Below are positions 52,240 through 61,394 of a DNA stretch of 64,000 nucleotides, in pieces. Numbering within the stretch: position 1 is the stretch's first letter; every line of letters begins with the position of its first letter. The translations under genes and the position numbers were made by a program. This stretch comes from an uncultured Clostridia bacterium (GTDB lineage Bacteria > Bacillota > Clostridia > Lachnospirales > Lachnospiraceae). The DNA is taken from contig CALBKM010000027.1 of assembly GCA_937895705.1 (NCBI GenBank), positions 16,204 through 80,203 on the forward strand, given 5' to 3'. Below the pieces are notes generated by a model that did not search any database, had not been told where the DNA came from, and worked only from the letters and a program-made list of their open reading frames with translations.

Positions 52240-53266
52240 TTACGAACGTTCCCTGTGGCGTCGCCTTGTTAGATTTGTGGACGGAGAAACTTTAGGGGAT
52301 GCGGAACGTCGTGCGGAAGAAGCTCGGGAAAGTGATGCCCAGACACAGCAGATAAAGGATTTGGAAGCGGAGCAGACCTTTGAGCGGGAAGTTAAAGAAG
52401 ACAGAGAAGACAGAAAACGTCGTTTGGAAACGGAACATGAAAAAGAAGCGGAAGTGTTGCTTGAAAAGTATAAAAACTGGCCGAAGGAACACGGTGTAAA
52501 GATTTTCGGTCGTATGTATGCGGTCATGGCGGTTGTACTTTGTGCAGTCATTATTACGGCCTTGCTTGTAACCGTTTCTTATTTGCCGGAATACGGAAGT
52601 CCGAACAATCCGAACAATAACGAAGTGGTGGAGAAGTATAACGCCGAGAGTATATATGATACAGGTGCTACAAATAATGTGGCAGGTATGATTTTAGATT
52701 ACCGTGCCTTTGATACACTGGGAGAATCCCATGTGCTGTTTGTGGCGGCAGTCTGTGTCATGGTGTTACTTCGTCTGGAACATACAAAGGACGGAAAACC
52801 GACGGACAAGAAGCGGGCGGAAGAGGAAAACGACCGTTTGTATGAGCCGAAAAACGATAAAATATTGCAGCTTTCCGCAAAAATTCTGGTGCCTGTAATT
52901 ATGTTGTACGGTATTTATGTAATTTTAAACGGTCATTTGTCGCCGGGAGGCGGTTTTTCCGGCGGAGCTATTGTGGGGGCGGGGCTGATTCTTTATGTCA
53001 ATGCCTTCGGATTTGAAAAGGCAACCCGCATTATGAACAGGAAAAATTATGCAATTATTTCCGTTGTACCGTTGTTGTTTTATGCGGTGGCAAAGGGATA
53101 CTCCTTTTTTACGGGAGCGAATCATCTGGAGAGCGGTATTCCGAAGGGGACGCCAGGGGAGATTCTCTCCGCGGGACTTATTCTGCCGTTAAATATATGT
53201 GTAGGTATTGTGGTTGCATGTACCATGTATCATTTCTATACGTTGTTCCGAAAAGGAGGAATGTAA
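52223..53266 (+). CDS. mrpB: MrpB-type subunit fused to MbhE module, with charged extension
   Basis: A 347-residue protein. Residues 1-95 are an unusual, highly charged helical extension rich in Glu, Arg and Lys. An MbhE-like part follows (helix near 98-120, then TGATNNVAGMILDYRAFDTLGE and another helix). The MnhB domain occupies about 210-347 (ILVPVIMLYGIYVILNGHLSPGGGFSGGAIVGAG). In Bacillus the MbhE part belongs to MrpA. The extension is predicted cytoplasmic and has no match I can name. Confidence 0.85.
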   Translation: MKLRSDYERSLWRRLVRFVDGETLGDAERRAEEARESDAQTQQIKDLEAEQTFEREVKEDREDRKRRLETEHEKEAEVLLEKYKNWPKEHGVKIFGRMYAVMAVVLCAVIITALLVTVSYLPEYGSPNNPNNNEVVEKYNAESIYDTGATNNVAGMILDYRAFDTLGESHVLFVAAVCVMVLLRLEHTKDGKPTDKKRAEEENDRLYEPKNDKILQLSAKILVPVIMLYGIYVILNGHLSPGGGFSGGAIVGAGLILYVNAFGFEKATRIMNRKNYAIISVVPLLFYAVAKGYSFFTGANHLESGIPKGTPGEILSAGLILPLNICVGIVVACTMYHFYTLFRKGGM

Positions 53267-53267
53267 G

Positions 53268-53639
53268 ATGTTGGGAAATTTATTTGCAAACTATTATGAG
53301 GCGGTATCGGTGATTTTGTTCGGTATCGGTTTTACAACGCTGTTGTTGAATCGAAACATGATTAAAAAAATTCTCGGTCTCAATATTATGGATACTGCAA
53401 TTTATTTGTTTTTAGCGGCAAAGGGATACATATTCGGGAGAAAGGTTCCGATTGTTTCGGGGACCGTTCCGGAACCGGAAACGTATATCAATCCGATTCC
53501 GACAGGTCTGGTTTTGACCGGAATTGTTGTATCGGTCAGTGTAACGGCGGTGATGCTGTCGCTGACGATTCGTTTGTACAGAAGATATCGGACGCTTGAT
53601 ATTGATGAAATCACACGTCTGGTGAAGGAGGAGAGGTAA
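53268..53639 (+). CDS. mrpC: Mrp antiporter subunit C (NuoK-like)
   Basis: A 123-residue protein with three helices, homologous to NuoK. GIGFTTLLLNRNMIKKILGLNIMDTAIYLFLAAKG and the later DPIPTGLVLTGIVVSVSVTAVML-like segment (here NPIPTGLVLTGIVVSVS) are typical. AAAGGAGGA lies seven bases before ATG 53268. The next gene starts within its stop codon. Confidence 0.9.
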   Translation: MLGNLFANYYEAVSVILFGIGFTTLLLNRNMIKKILGLNIMDTAIYLFLAAKGYIFGRKVPIVSGTVPEPETYINPIPTGLVLTGIVVSVSVTAVMLSLTIRLYRRYRTLDIDEITRLVKEER

Positions 53640-55132
53640 TGGATTTTATATGTAATTTTCCTTTTTTCTGTATCGTATTGTGTCTGATTACCGGCGTACT
53701 TTCTTCCGTGCTGAAGCCTAAGGCAGCAAAGGCGGTATCCGTAGCATTGATTTCGATTTGCCTCGTATGTTCCTTTTGTGTACTTCTTTATACCATCGAT
53801 ACAGGAAAATCTTTTACGTATATGATGGGGCATTTCCCGGCACCTTGGGGAAACGAAATCCGTGCGGGAGCACTGGAAGGTGTGATGGCTACTTTTTTCT
53901 CGGCAATTATGTTATTGTCGCTTTTGGGCGGAGAAAAGTATTTAAAGGTAGATATCGAAGAGCCGAAGCAGAATCTGGTGTTTGTATTGATGAATCTGCT
54001 TCTCAGTTCCTTATTAGCACTGGTGTATACAAACGATATTTTTACCGCATATGTTTTTGTGGAAATTAATACGATTGCCGCAGGCGGATTGATTATGTTG
54101 CGAAGCAATGGTCATTCTATACTCGCGGCAACAAAATATATGATTATGAGTTTGTTGGGGTCCGGTTTGTTGCTAATCGGTATTACGCTCCAATATGATC
54201 TGACGGGACATTTGCTCATGAGCAATATTAAAGAGTCCATCGGCGCCTTGGCGGCAAACGGAGAATACACGGTACCGCTTACGGTAATTATCGGATTAAT
54301 CAGTGTTGGTATTGCAATAAAAAGTGCGTTGTTCCCGTTCCATGCGTGGCTTGCGGACGCCTATGGCTATTCTACTGCATCTTCTGCGGCGATTTTATCC
54401 AGTCTGGTGTCAAAGGCATATATTTTTTTATTGATTAAGATTATGTACCGTGTCATCGGAACAGAGGTGTTCTGGAGCAGTAAGATTACGAATGTGTTTT
54501 TCGTACTTGGTGTGGCAGGAATGCTGTTCGGTTCCTTCAGTGCAATGAAAGAGCATGATATGCGGCGGATGATTGCGTTTTCTTCCGTGGCTCAAATCGG
54601 ATATATTTATATGGGACTTGGATTCGGCACGGAACTCGGTATGGTGGCTGCGGTGTTCCATATTTTATCTCATTCTGCGACGAAATCCATGTTGTTTGTG
54701 GCATGCCGAGGTCTTTCCGAAGTATCCGGAAACAAAAAGGATTTCTCCGATCTGAAAGGCTCCGGTTTCCGAAATAAAGTGGCGGGAGTTGCGTTTTCCG
54801 TCGGTGCCTTTTCCATGGTAGGTGTGCCGTTGTTTGCGGGATTTATCTCAAAACTGTGGCTCACCTCTGCGGCGTTGGAGTTGATGTCGGTAAAGATGGC
54901 CGTGGCTGTGATTGTATTGGCTGTCAGTACGATTTTAAATGCATTGTACTTTGTTCGTGCGGTAATTTCGATCTATACCCCGCGAAACGAGCATTACAGA
55001 GACCCGGCGTTTCGTCCGGGACGTACGTTTTGTGTCGGAATGGTATGTTTTATTGTGATTAACTTTGTGCTCGGTCTGGCTTCTTATCCGTTAATCGAAG
55101 CCATTGAACAGGGATTGCACATGTTTTCGTAA
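53639..55132 (+). CDS. Antiporter-like subunit 1 (MrpD/NuoN type)
   Basis: A 497-residue membrane protein of the proton-translocating NADH dehydrogenase/Mrp family with about 14 helices. The functional charges are in place: Glu in TAYVFVEINTIAAGG, Lys in IAIKSALFPFHAWLADAYGY, and Lys in SHSATKSMLFVA. It is the closest of the four to MrpD by length and position after MrpC. Confidence 0.88.
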   Translation: MDFICNFPFFCIVLCLITGVLSSVLKPKAAKAVSVALISICLVCSFCVLLYTIDTGKSFTYMMGHFPAPWGNEIRAGALEGVMATFFSAIMLLSLLGGEKYLKVDIEEPKQNLVFVLMNLLLSSLLALVYTNDIFTAYVFVEINTIAAGGLIMLRSNGHSILAATKYMIMSLLGSGLLLIGITLQYDLTGHLLMSNIKESIGALAANGEYTVPLTVIIGLISVGIAIKSALFPFHAWLADAYGYSTASSAAILSSLVSKAYIFLLIKIMYRVIGTEVFWSSKITNVFFVLGVAGMLFGSFSAMKEHDMRRMIAFSSVAQIGYIYMGLGFGTELGMVAAVFHILSHSATKSMLFVACRGLSEVSGNKKDFSDLKGSGFRNKVAGVAFSVGAFSMVGVPLFAGFISKLWLTSAALELMSVKMAVAVIVLAVSTILNALYFVRAVISIYTPRNEHYRDPAFRPGRTFCVGMVCFIVINFVLGLASYPLIEAIEQGLHMFS

Positions 55133-55147
55133 TAAAGGAGGATAGAA

Positions 55148-56614
55148 ATGGGAAAAGAAATGTTATTATTATTACAGGTGCTGTTTCCTGTGGCGGCGGG
55201 TTGCCTTTTGTTTGTATTAAGCCGTCATAATGATAAAAAAGTGAAGCATGGTTACATTATTTCGGTACTTGCACTGGAAGTAATTCTCGTTATTTTATCC
55301 TGTGCAGCAAAGGAGACAGCTGTAGAATGTTTTCATCTGACATCGGAAATCAGAATTATGTTCTCAAATGACGGTCTTTCGAAGCTGTTTGGAATGTTGG
55401 TTTCTCTTGTATGGCTTTTGGTGGGAATTTATTCGTTCCGCTATTTAAAGGATTCGAGAAAACCGGTGATGTTTTACGGATTTTATTTGATTGCACTGGG
55501 TGTGTTGCAGGGAATCGGTCTGGCCGGAAATCTGGTAACTTTTTATTTATGTTATGAATGGATGACATTAATGACGGTGCCGCTTGTATTTTATAACCGT
55601 ACTACGGAATCCATTCGTGCCGCAAGAAAATATTTCTTTTATTCCATTGCGGGCGCATCCATGTGTCTTGCCGGTATTTTTCTTTTGGCGGGAAATGCGG
55701 AAGGATTACTGTTTGCGGGAGATGCGTTAAATGCCGATGCCAACCCTACGGAAGTATTACTGGCAGGTGTTTTACTTGTCATCGGTTTCGGAACCAAGGC
55801 GGGAATGTTCCCGATGCATGGCTGGCTTCCTACCGCACATCCGGTAGCACCGGCACCGGCATCCGCGGTTTTGTCGGGCATTATTACGAAGGCCGGTGTA
55901 TTAGGTATTATTCGCAGTTTATATTATGTGGTAGGCATGGAGTATTTTGCGGGAACCTATGTGCAGAAGGTGTTTTTAACCCTGACACTGATTACGGTGT
56001 TTATGGGTTCTATGCTTGCGTACAAAGAAAAGGTATTAAAGAAACGTATGGCATATTCCACGGTGAGTCAGGTTTCTTATGTGCTGTTCGGTTTGGCGTT
56101 ATTTTCTCCGGCAGGGCTGGCAGCTGCATTGTTACATATGGTGTTTCATTCCGTAATTAAAAACACCTTGTTCCTGTTTGCAGGAACGGTGATTCATGAA
56201 ACGGGAGAGGAACGGGTGGAAGGCTTGTGCGGTCTGGGAAAGAAAATGCCGGTTACGTTCTGGAGTTTTACTTTTGCGGCTTTGGCGTTGGTGGGAATTC
56301 CGCCGATGTCGGGTTTTGTCAGTAAGTGGTATTTGGCCAAAAGTGCATTGGCGGCACAGGTGGGTGTATTTTCTTATCTGGGACCGGCAGTGCTTTTGGT
56401 AAGTGCATTGCTGACCGCCGGTTATTTATTGTCCATTACCGCGGACGGATTTTTCCCGGGGAAGGATTTTGTGTTACCGACACCGGAACCGAAAGAAGCG
56501 GGCTTATCCATGCTGCTTCCGCAGGGGATTTTTGCGTTAAGCACGTTGTTACTCGGTTTGTGTGCATCTCCGTTATATCAGTTTGTATCAAAGATCGGAG
56601 AGACTTTGCTTTAA
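55148..56614 (+). CDS. Antiporter-like subunit 2 (NuoM/MrpD type)
   Basis: A 488-residue membrane protein with about 14 helices. Key Glu in FYLCYEWMTLMTVPL, Lys in GFGTKAGMFPMHGWLPTAHP, and Lys in SVIKNTLFLFAG. AAAGGAGG precedes the ATG. It is clearly distinct from the previous gene in sequence, so it is not a fresh duplication. Confidence 0.88.
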   Translation: MGKEMLLLLQVLFPVAAGCLLFVLSRHNDKKVKHGYIISVLALEVILVILSCAAKETAVECFHLTSEIRIMFSNDGLSKLFGMLVSLVWLLVGIYSFRYLKDSRKPVMFYGFYLIALGVLQGIGLAGNLVTFYLCYEWMTLMTVPLVFYNRTTESIRAARKYFFYSIAGASMCLAGIFLLAGNAEGLLFAGDALNADANPTEVLLAGVLLVIGFGTKAGMFPMHGWLPTAHPVAPAPASAVLSGIITKAGVLGIIRSLYYVVGMEYFAGTYVQKVFLTLTLITVFMGSMLAYKEKVLKKRMAYSTVSQVSYVLFGLALFSPAGLAAALLHMVFHSVIKNTLFLFAGTVIHETGEERVEGLCGLGKKMPVTFWSFTFAALALVGIPPMSGFVSKWYLAKSALAAQVGVFSYLGPAVLLVSALLTAGYLLSITADGFFPGKDFVLPTPEPKEAGLSMLLPQGIFALSTLLLGLCASPLYQFVSKIGETLL

Positions 56615-56635
56615 AAGGACGGAAAGGAGAATGAG

Positions 56636-58117
56636 ATGAGTCAATACTTTATGTTGATTCCGATTGCATTACCGATTATATGCGGTGCGGCGATTCCGTT
56701 ATTCCGGTTTAAAAATGCCGGGAAGCGCCGGTTATATGTGGGAAGTGTAACGATATTGAATACATTACTCATGTTTGCCGTGATGTTTCTCATACGTCCG
56801 GAAGGGGATTTTATGCTGTTGAACATGGCGGGTAAATTGTCCATTTCTTTCCATCTGGACGGCCTGGGATGTGTCTTCGGTTCATTGGTGGCGTTTCTCT
56901 GGCCGATTGCAACCTTTTATGCCTTCGAATATATGAAACACGAAGGAAAGGAAAATACGTTTTTTACCTTTTTTACCATGACTTACGGCATAACGGTAGG
57001 AATTACCTTTGCGTCGAATTTGATGACGTTATATTTGTTCTATGAGTTACTCACCTTTGTGACTTTGCCGCTTGTAATGCACGGAATGAGTAAAAAGTCC
57101 GTATTTGCGGGAAGACGTTATGTGACTTACTCTGTGGGCGGAGCGGCGTTTGCGTTTATCGGAATTGCCTTTATTCTTACCTTCGGCGACAGCCTGCATT
57201 TTCAATACGGAGGCGTCTTAAACGGAACTTATACCGAGGTAGAGAAAATCTTACTTCAGGCGGCCTATGTGTTTACCGCATTCGGCTTCGGAGTAAAAGC
57301 CGCGATTATACCGTTTCATCGGTGGCTTCCGGATGCTTCGGTTGCACCGACACCGGTAACGGCTCTTTTGCACGCGGTTGCGGTGGTAAAGGCCGGAGCC
57401 TTTGCGATTATGAGAATTACATATTTCAGTTTCGGAACGGATCTTCTATACGGCAGTTTTGCTCAGTACATTCTGATGGGAGCAGCTTTGGTAACGATTC
57501 TGTTCGGTTCCGCCATGGCGTTAAAAGAAACGCATTTTAAGCGTCGTCTGGCCTATTCCACAGTCAGCAATCTGTCTTATATTGTGTTTGGTGCATCTTT
57601 AATGACACCGGGCGGTCTGGCCGGTGCAATGACACATATGATTGTTCACGGTGTAGTGAAAATTACGTTGTTTTTCTGTGCCGGAGCGGTGTTGTACAAG
57701 ACCGGAAAAGAATATGTCTATGATTTGACCGGATTGGGAAAAAGGATGCCGGTTACCTTTGCCTGCTTTACGCTGGCATCGGCGGCGTTGGTCGGTGTAC
57801 CGCCGTTGCCGGGATTTTTAAGCAAATGGAATCTGGCAAGTGCCGCTCTTGAAACAAGGAATCCGTTGGCATTGGCGGGTATGGTAGTATTGCTGGTGTC
57901 TGCGATGTTAACAGCGATATACTTATTCCTTGTTGTCATAAAGGCATGCTTCCCTTCGAAACGTATGGTACAAAACGATATCGGTTCCTGCGAGGCGAAC
58001 GGGTATATGGTAGTACCGATGGTTGTATTGTGCATTACGGCCGTTGCAATCGGTGTTTTTGCCAAGCCTTTGACGGAAGTCTTTATAAGAATTGCGGAAG
58101 GAGGTAGTCTGTTATGA
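56636..58117 (+). CDS. Antiporter-like subunit 3 (NuoM/MrpD type)
   Basis: A 493-residue membrane protein with about 14 helices. Key Glu in LYLFYELLTFVTLPL, Lys in GFGVKAAIIPFHRWLPDASV, and Lys in GVVKITLFFCAG. It resembles subunit 2 most. Its TGA overlaps the next ATG (ATGA), so subunits 3 and 4 are probably coupled. Confidence 0.88.
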   Translation: MSQYFMLIPIALPIICGAAIPLFRFKNAGKRRLYVGSVTILNTLLMFAVMFLIRPEGDFMLLNMAGKLSISFHLDGLGCVFGSLVAFLWPIATFYAFEYMKHEGKENTFFTFFTMTYGITVGITFASNLMTLYLFYELLTFVTLPLVMHGMSKKSVFAGRRYVTYSVGGAAFAFIGIAFILTFGDSLHFQYGGVLNGTYTEVEKILLQAAYVFTAFGFGVKAAIIPFHRWLPDASVAPTPVTALLHAVAVVKAGAFAIMRITYFSFGTDLLYGSFAQYILMGAALVTILFGSAMALKETHFKRRLAYSTVSNLSYIVFGASLMTPGGLAGAMTHMIVHGVVKITLFFCAGAVLYKTGKEYVYDLTGLGKRMPVTFACFTLASAALVGVPPLPGFLSKWNLASAALETRNPLALAGMVVLLVSAMLTAIYLFLVVIKACFPSKRMVQNDIGSCEANGYMVVPMVVLCITAVAIGVFAKPLTEVFIRIAEGGSLL

Positions 58118-60072
58118 TAGAAACCCTTCATTTTGCAACGGACGGTTTTCGGGTGGTATATGCATCGCTGGCAACCCTCCTTTGGGTAATGACGTTGTTG
58201 TTCTCCAAACAGTATTTTTCCGGTCATAAACATTTGGGAAGGTATTTCTTTTTCTGCGGAATAACATATTTTGCTGTATTGGGTGTGTTCTTTGCGGCTG
58301 ATTTACTGACGTTGTTTGTGTTCTTCGAGATTATGTCCTTTACTTCTTATGTCTGGGTGGCTCAGGAAGAGACAACGAAAGCCATAAGAGCGTCGAAAAC
58401 GTATCTGGCGGTAGCGGTAATCGGCGGGTTGACTATGCTGATGGGAATTTTTATGCTGGATCATGCCTTCGGAACTCTTGCCGTATCAGAGTTGCGGACG
58501 TCCGCAGAAGAATTTTTAAGGGGTACAGGCGGTAATTTCGGAAACCGTCGGACCTATTTATACGTTGCGGCCGGTCTTTTGACGGTGGGATTCGGCGGTA
58601 AAGCAGGAGTGTTTCCGCTTCATATCTGGTTGCCGAAGGCACATCCGGCAGCACCGGCACCGGCATCCGCGTTGCTTTCCGGTATGCTGACCAAATGCGG
58701 TGTATTCGGAATGCTTCTTGTAAATTGTCATATATTATTTGCTGACGGGGCATGGGGAAAGTTTATTCTTGTGCTTGGTACAATCACGATGGTGTTAGGA
58801 GCGGTCTCTGCGTTGTTTTCCGTGGACTTAAAACGTACACTTGCCTGTTCTTCCGTATCTCAAATCGGTTTTATTACCGTTGGAATCGGAATGATCAGTA
58901 TTATGGGCGGACACGGAATTGCGCTGCAGGGAACCGTGTATCATATGGTGAATCATACGTTGTTAAAGCTCGTATTGTTTATGGCGGCCGGTGTGATTTA
59001 TGTAAATACCCATTCTCTGGATTTAAACGAAATTCGTGGATACGGCAGAAAACATCCGTTACTGGCGATTGCATTTGCATTCGGCGGACTTGGACTGGCC
59101 GGTGTTCCGGGATGGAACGGTTATATCAGTAAAACGTTGCTTCACGAAAGCATGGTAGAGCATATGCATCATCTGGAAGCAGTCGGACTGCACGGTGAGG
59201 TCGGTCTGTTTAAGTTGGCGGAAGTATTGTTTTTGTTCGCAGGAGGTTTGACTCTTGCCTACATGTTAAAGCTTTTTATTGCCATTTTTGTTGAAACGGG
59301 AGACGGAGAAACTCACGGCGGTAAGAACAGCATGACGTTGTTGTCCGGAATCGCTGTATGCGGTTCTGCGATTTTGCTTCCGATACTCGGAATGACGCCG
59401 GATGTGATTTTTTCTAAAATCGGACATGCGGCAGAGGCATTTTTGGGACCGCAGCACGGCCACGAAGAAGCCCATGTGATTCACTGGCTTTCTTTTGAAA
59501 ATCTGAAAGGTTCCGCAATTTCCGTTATAATCGGTATTACTGTTTATATGCTTGTGGTACGTGGATTGCTGATGAAACGGCAGAGCGGAAAAAAAGTATA
59601 TGTGAACCGGATTCCGTCCTGGCTTGATTTGGAAGAATCCGTATATCGTCCGGTGTTGTGGCTTTTGCCTGCGGTGATTGCACCGATTTGCAGAGTACTT
59701 GATGTATTAATGGAGAAATTGCGCGGAGTGGCGTTTGTACTTGCGCTCATCAGTCGTGTTTGTGATACCTTTGTGGACGGCGTGGTAGGTTTACTGAAGT
59801 CTACGGTATTTGCTCCGAGAAAGCGAAAGATGACCATCTGGGTGGGTACCAAGGTAACCCATATGTTCGGTACGGCCATGGATGCCGTGGTTTCCGTATT
59901 GAACAAAACATTGTTCCGGAATCATCCGATTACCAAATCCTTTGTGTCGGTGTTTGCGGTAAGCGAACTGGAAGCAAGACAGACGTTTTCCCTCATTACG
60001 GGCAGTGTGTCTTTCGGCCTTTTACTGGCGGCCATGGGACTTGCAATTTCACTCATTTATCTGCTTTTTTAA
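58114..60072 (+). CDS. Antiporter-like subunit 4 (NuoL type, long C-terminus)
   Basis: A 652-residue membrane protein. The antiporter core has Glu in LFVFFEIMSFTSYVW, Lys in GFGGKAGVFPLHIWLPKAHP and Lys in NHTLLKLVLFMA. A His-rich loop (LGPQHGHEEAHVIHW) and an extra C-terminal part follow, with long amphipathic stretches and a last membrane helix, as NuoL has. No nickel-iron or NADH-dehydrogenase subunits lie nearby, so the complex is antiporter-like rather than a hydrogenase or Complex I. Confidence 0.87.
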   Translation: MIETLHFATDGFRVVYASLATLLWVMTLLFSKQYFSGHKHLGRYFFFCGITYFAVLGVFFAADLLTLFVFFEIMSFTSYVWVAQEETTKAIRASKTYLAVAVIGGLTMLMGIFMLDHAFGTLAVSELRTSAEEFLRGTGGNFGNRRTYLYVAAGLLTVGFGGKAGVFPLHIWLPKAHPAAPAPASALLSGMLTKCGVFGMLLVNCHILFADGAWGKFILVLGTITMVLGAVSALFSVDLKRTLACSSVSQIGFITVGIGMISIMGGHGIALQGTVYHMVNHTLLKLVLFMAAGVIYVNTHSLDLNEIRGYGRKHPLLAIAFAFGGLGLAGVPGWNGYISKTLLHESMVEHMHHLEAVGLHGEVGLFKLAEVLFLFAGGLTLAYMLKLFIAIFVETGDGETHGGKNSMTLLSGIAVCGSAILLPILGMTPDVIFSKIGHAAEAFLGPQHGHEEAHVIHWLSFENLKGSAISVIIGITVYMLVVRGLLMKRQSGKKVYVNRIPSWLDLEESVYRPVLWLLPAVIAPICRVLDVLMEKLRGVAFVLALISRVCDTFVDGVVGLLKSTVFAPRKRKMTIWVGTKVTHMFGTAMDAVVSVLNKTLFRNHPITKSFVSVFAVSELEARQTFSLITGSVSFGLLLAAMGLAISLIYLLF

Positions 60073-60088
60073 AAAATTATGAAAAGTA

Positions 60089-60117
60089 TTGAAACTCGCG
60101 CACAAATTTGGTATGAT
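60089..60117 (+). promoter_or_regulatory. Promoter for cheX
   Basis: TTGAAA (60089-60094), a 17-base spacer, and TATGAT (60112-60117). TGG before the -10 gives an extended element. It begins 17 bases after the Mrp-like operon ends. Confidence 0.7.
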
Positions 60118-60123
60118 ATAGAT

Positions 60124-60212
60124 AATATAGATAGGTTGGGGATTGGTTGCTAAGGCAATGAAGCGTTTTCACGAAAGAGTTGGCATACAGCCAAGAAAGG
60201 TATGGGGATCAT
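60124..60212 (+). promoter_or_regulatory. Structured 5' leader of cheX
   Basis: About 89 bases lie between the predicted transcript start and ATG. They contain TTGC-TAAG-GCAA and the perfect TTGGC-ATACA-GCCAA hairpin (60180-60194) just before the ribosome site. It does not match the c-di-GMP riboswitch consensus or another class I can name. Confidence 0.35.
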
Positions 60213-60686
60213 ATGGCAGGAATTGTTTCGGTGGAACACATCAATCCGTTTTTAGTATCTGCACAGCAGATTCTGGCGCAGGTTTGTAATATTCAGACAA
60301 AGGTAGGACAGCTTTCCAAGGACAACATGTTTATTGACGGTGAACCGGTGTTTATTATGCTGGGTGTTACCGGTGAGATGACAGGACAAGTCTGTATTGT
60401 ATTTGACCTTGAGGTGGCAAAGGACGTGGCGTCCCGTATGATGATGGGTATGCCGGTGGCCGAGATTGATGAGATGGCGAAGAGTGCTTTAAGCGAGCTC
60501 GGAAACATGATTATGGGAAATGCGGCAACGTTGCTTTCCAACAATGACCTTAGAATTGATATTACACCGCCGACGCTCGGTATGGGAGCGACGAAGTTTT
60601 CGTCCCCGAATATGACGAGCATCAAAGTGCCGCTTGTGTACGATGGCGGAGAGGTGAAGTTGTACTTCTTATTGAAGCTGGCTTAA
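60213..60686 (+). CDS. cheX: CheX-type chemotaxis phosphatase
   Basis: A 157-residue cytoplasmic protein of the CheC/CheX/FliY class that dephosphorylates CheY-P. The single active helix holds the E-x-x-N motif in SALSELGNMIMGN (CheC would have two). The preceding DLEVAKDVASRMMMGMPV and the C-terminal VKLYFLLKLA strands fit CheX. Start ATG 60213 is chosen over an in-frame start at 60180, which lies inside the leader hairpin. No other chemotaxis gene is in the window. Confidence 0.85.
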   Translation: MAGIVSVEHINPFLVSAQQILAQVCNIQTKVGQLSKDNMFIDGEPVFIMLGVTGEMTGQVCIVFDLEVAKDVASRMMMGMPVAEIDEMAKSALSELGNMIMGNAATLLSNNDLRIDITPPTLGMGATKFSSPNMTSIKVPLVYDGGEVKLYFLLKLA

Positions 60687-60701
60687 GCACAGAATGACAA
60701 A

Positions 60702-60737
60702 AGAGAAGGTGACGCAAAGGGCATCACCTCTTTTTTT
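60702..60737 (+). terminator. Intrinsic terminator after cheX
   Basis: AGGTGA and GC pair with GC and TCACCT around AAAGG, followed by seven T. Confidence 0.85.
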
Positions 60738-60775
60738 GGGATATGGAATCATTATTTAGAATCAGGAGACCGGGA

Positions 60776-61330
60776 ATGAGTAAAGTAAAGACAAATAACT
60801 ATATGTATCAGAGTAAAAAGAAAAACGAGACTCCGCAGAAAAACAAAAAGTACTTGTTTATGCTTATTGCGGCGGTTGGACTCTTAATTGTAGCGGCGGT
60901 TGCTTTGATTTGTATCGAGCAGTCCATGGACAACAAGATTGTTGTAAACAATAAGTCTTCCCATAAGATTACAGAGTTGGAGTTTTGGTATGAGGACGAT
61001 TTGGGAGATTATGTTGACCTGATTAAGTTCGATAATGTGGAGGCAAAGGACAAGATTAAGACTTCCACACCGGAGGTTGATTTGACGGGGCTTGATGAAA
61101 ATATTTGTTTGTCCGTTCACATTACCTTCGAGGACGGCGGAAAGACTTTGTTGCAAACCGGAGAGTTTCGTCCGGATTTCGCCGGCAAGATATCCTTCGA
61201 GCTTTCGGATTCGAAGGATGAGGATTTGATTTTGCGTTTAAAGGCAGGAGAGGGATTGTTTAATTCGACCATTGAAACCGGTTGTGATGATGTATACTAT
61301 ATCAATCCGAAGGACGGCTATATCGATTAA
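60776..61330 (+). CDS. Single-pass membrane protein of unknown function
   Basis: A 184-residue protein. A basic, polar cytoplasmic N-terminus of about 25 residues precedes one helix (YLFMLIAAVGLLIVAAVALICI). An acidic extracellular domain of about 130 residues with a beta-strand pattern follows (NNKSSHKITELEFWYEDDLGDYVDLIKF...). I do not recognise the family. AGGAG lies seven bases before ATG 60776. It stands alone between terminated cheX and the hydratase gene. Confidence 0.65.
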   Translation: MSKVKTNNYMYQSKKKNETPQKNKKYLFMLIAAVGLLIVAAVALICIEQSMDNKIVVNNKSSHKITELEFWYEDDLGDYVDLIKFDNVEAKDKIKTSTPEVDLTGLDENICLSVHITFEDGGKTLLQTGEFRPDFAGKISFELSDSKDEDLILRLKAGEGLFNSTIETGCDDVYYINPKDGYID

Positions 61331-61394
61331 GGTATAGCCGCTTCGGCGTTGAATAGAATAGATGGGCGTCGCAGACGTTAGAAAGGGAAAAACT

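Noticed and set aside
53639..60072. Complex I or membrane-bound hydrogenase operon
   Set aside because: Only antiporter-type membrane subunits are encoded. No iron-sulfur, flavin or nickel-iron subunits are found, and the small subunits are Mrp-type.
60124..60212. c-di-GMP (GEMM) riboswitch before cheX
   Set aside because: The conserved GEMM core sequences are not present. An ACGCAAAG string at 60712 belongs to the terminator after the gene.
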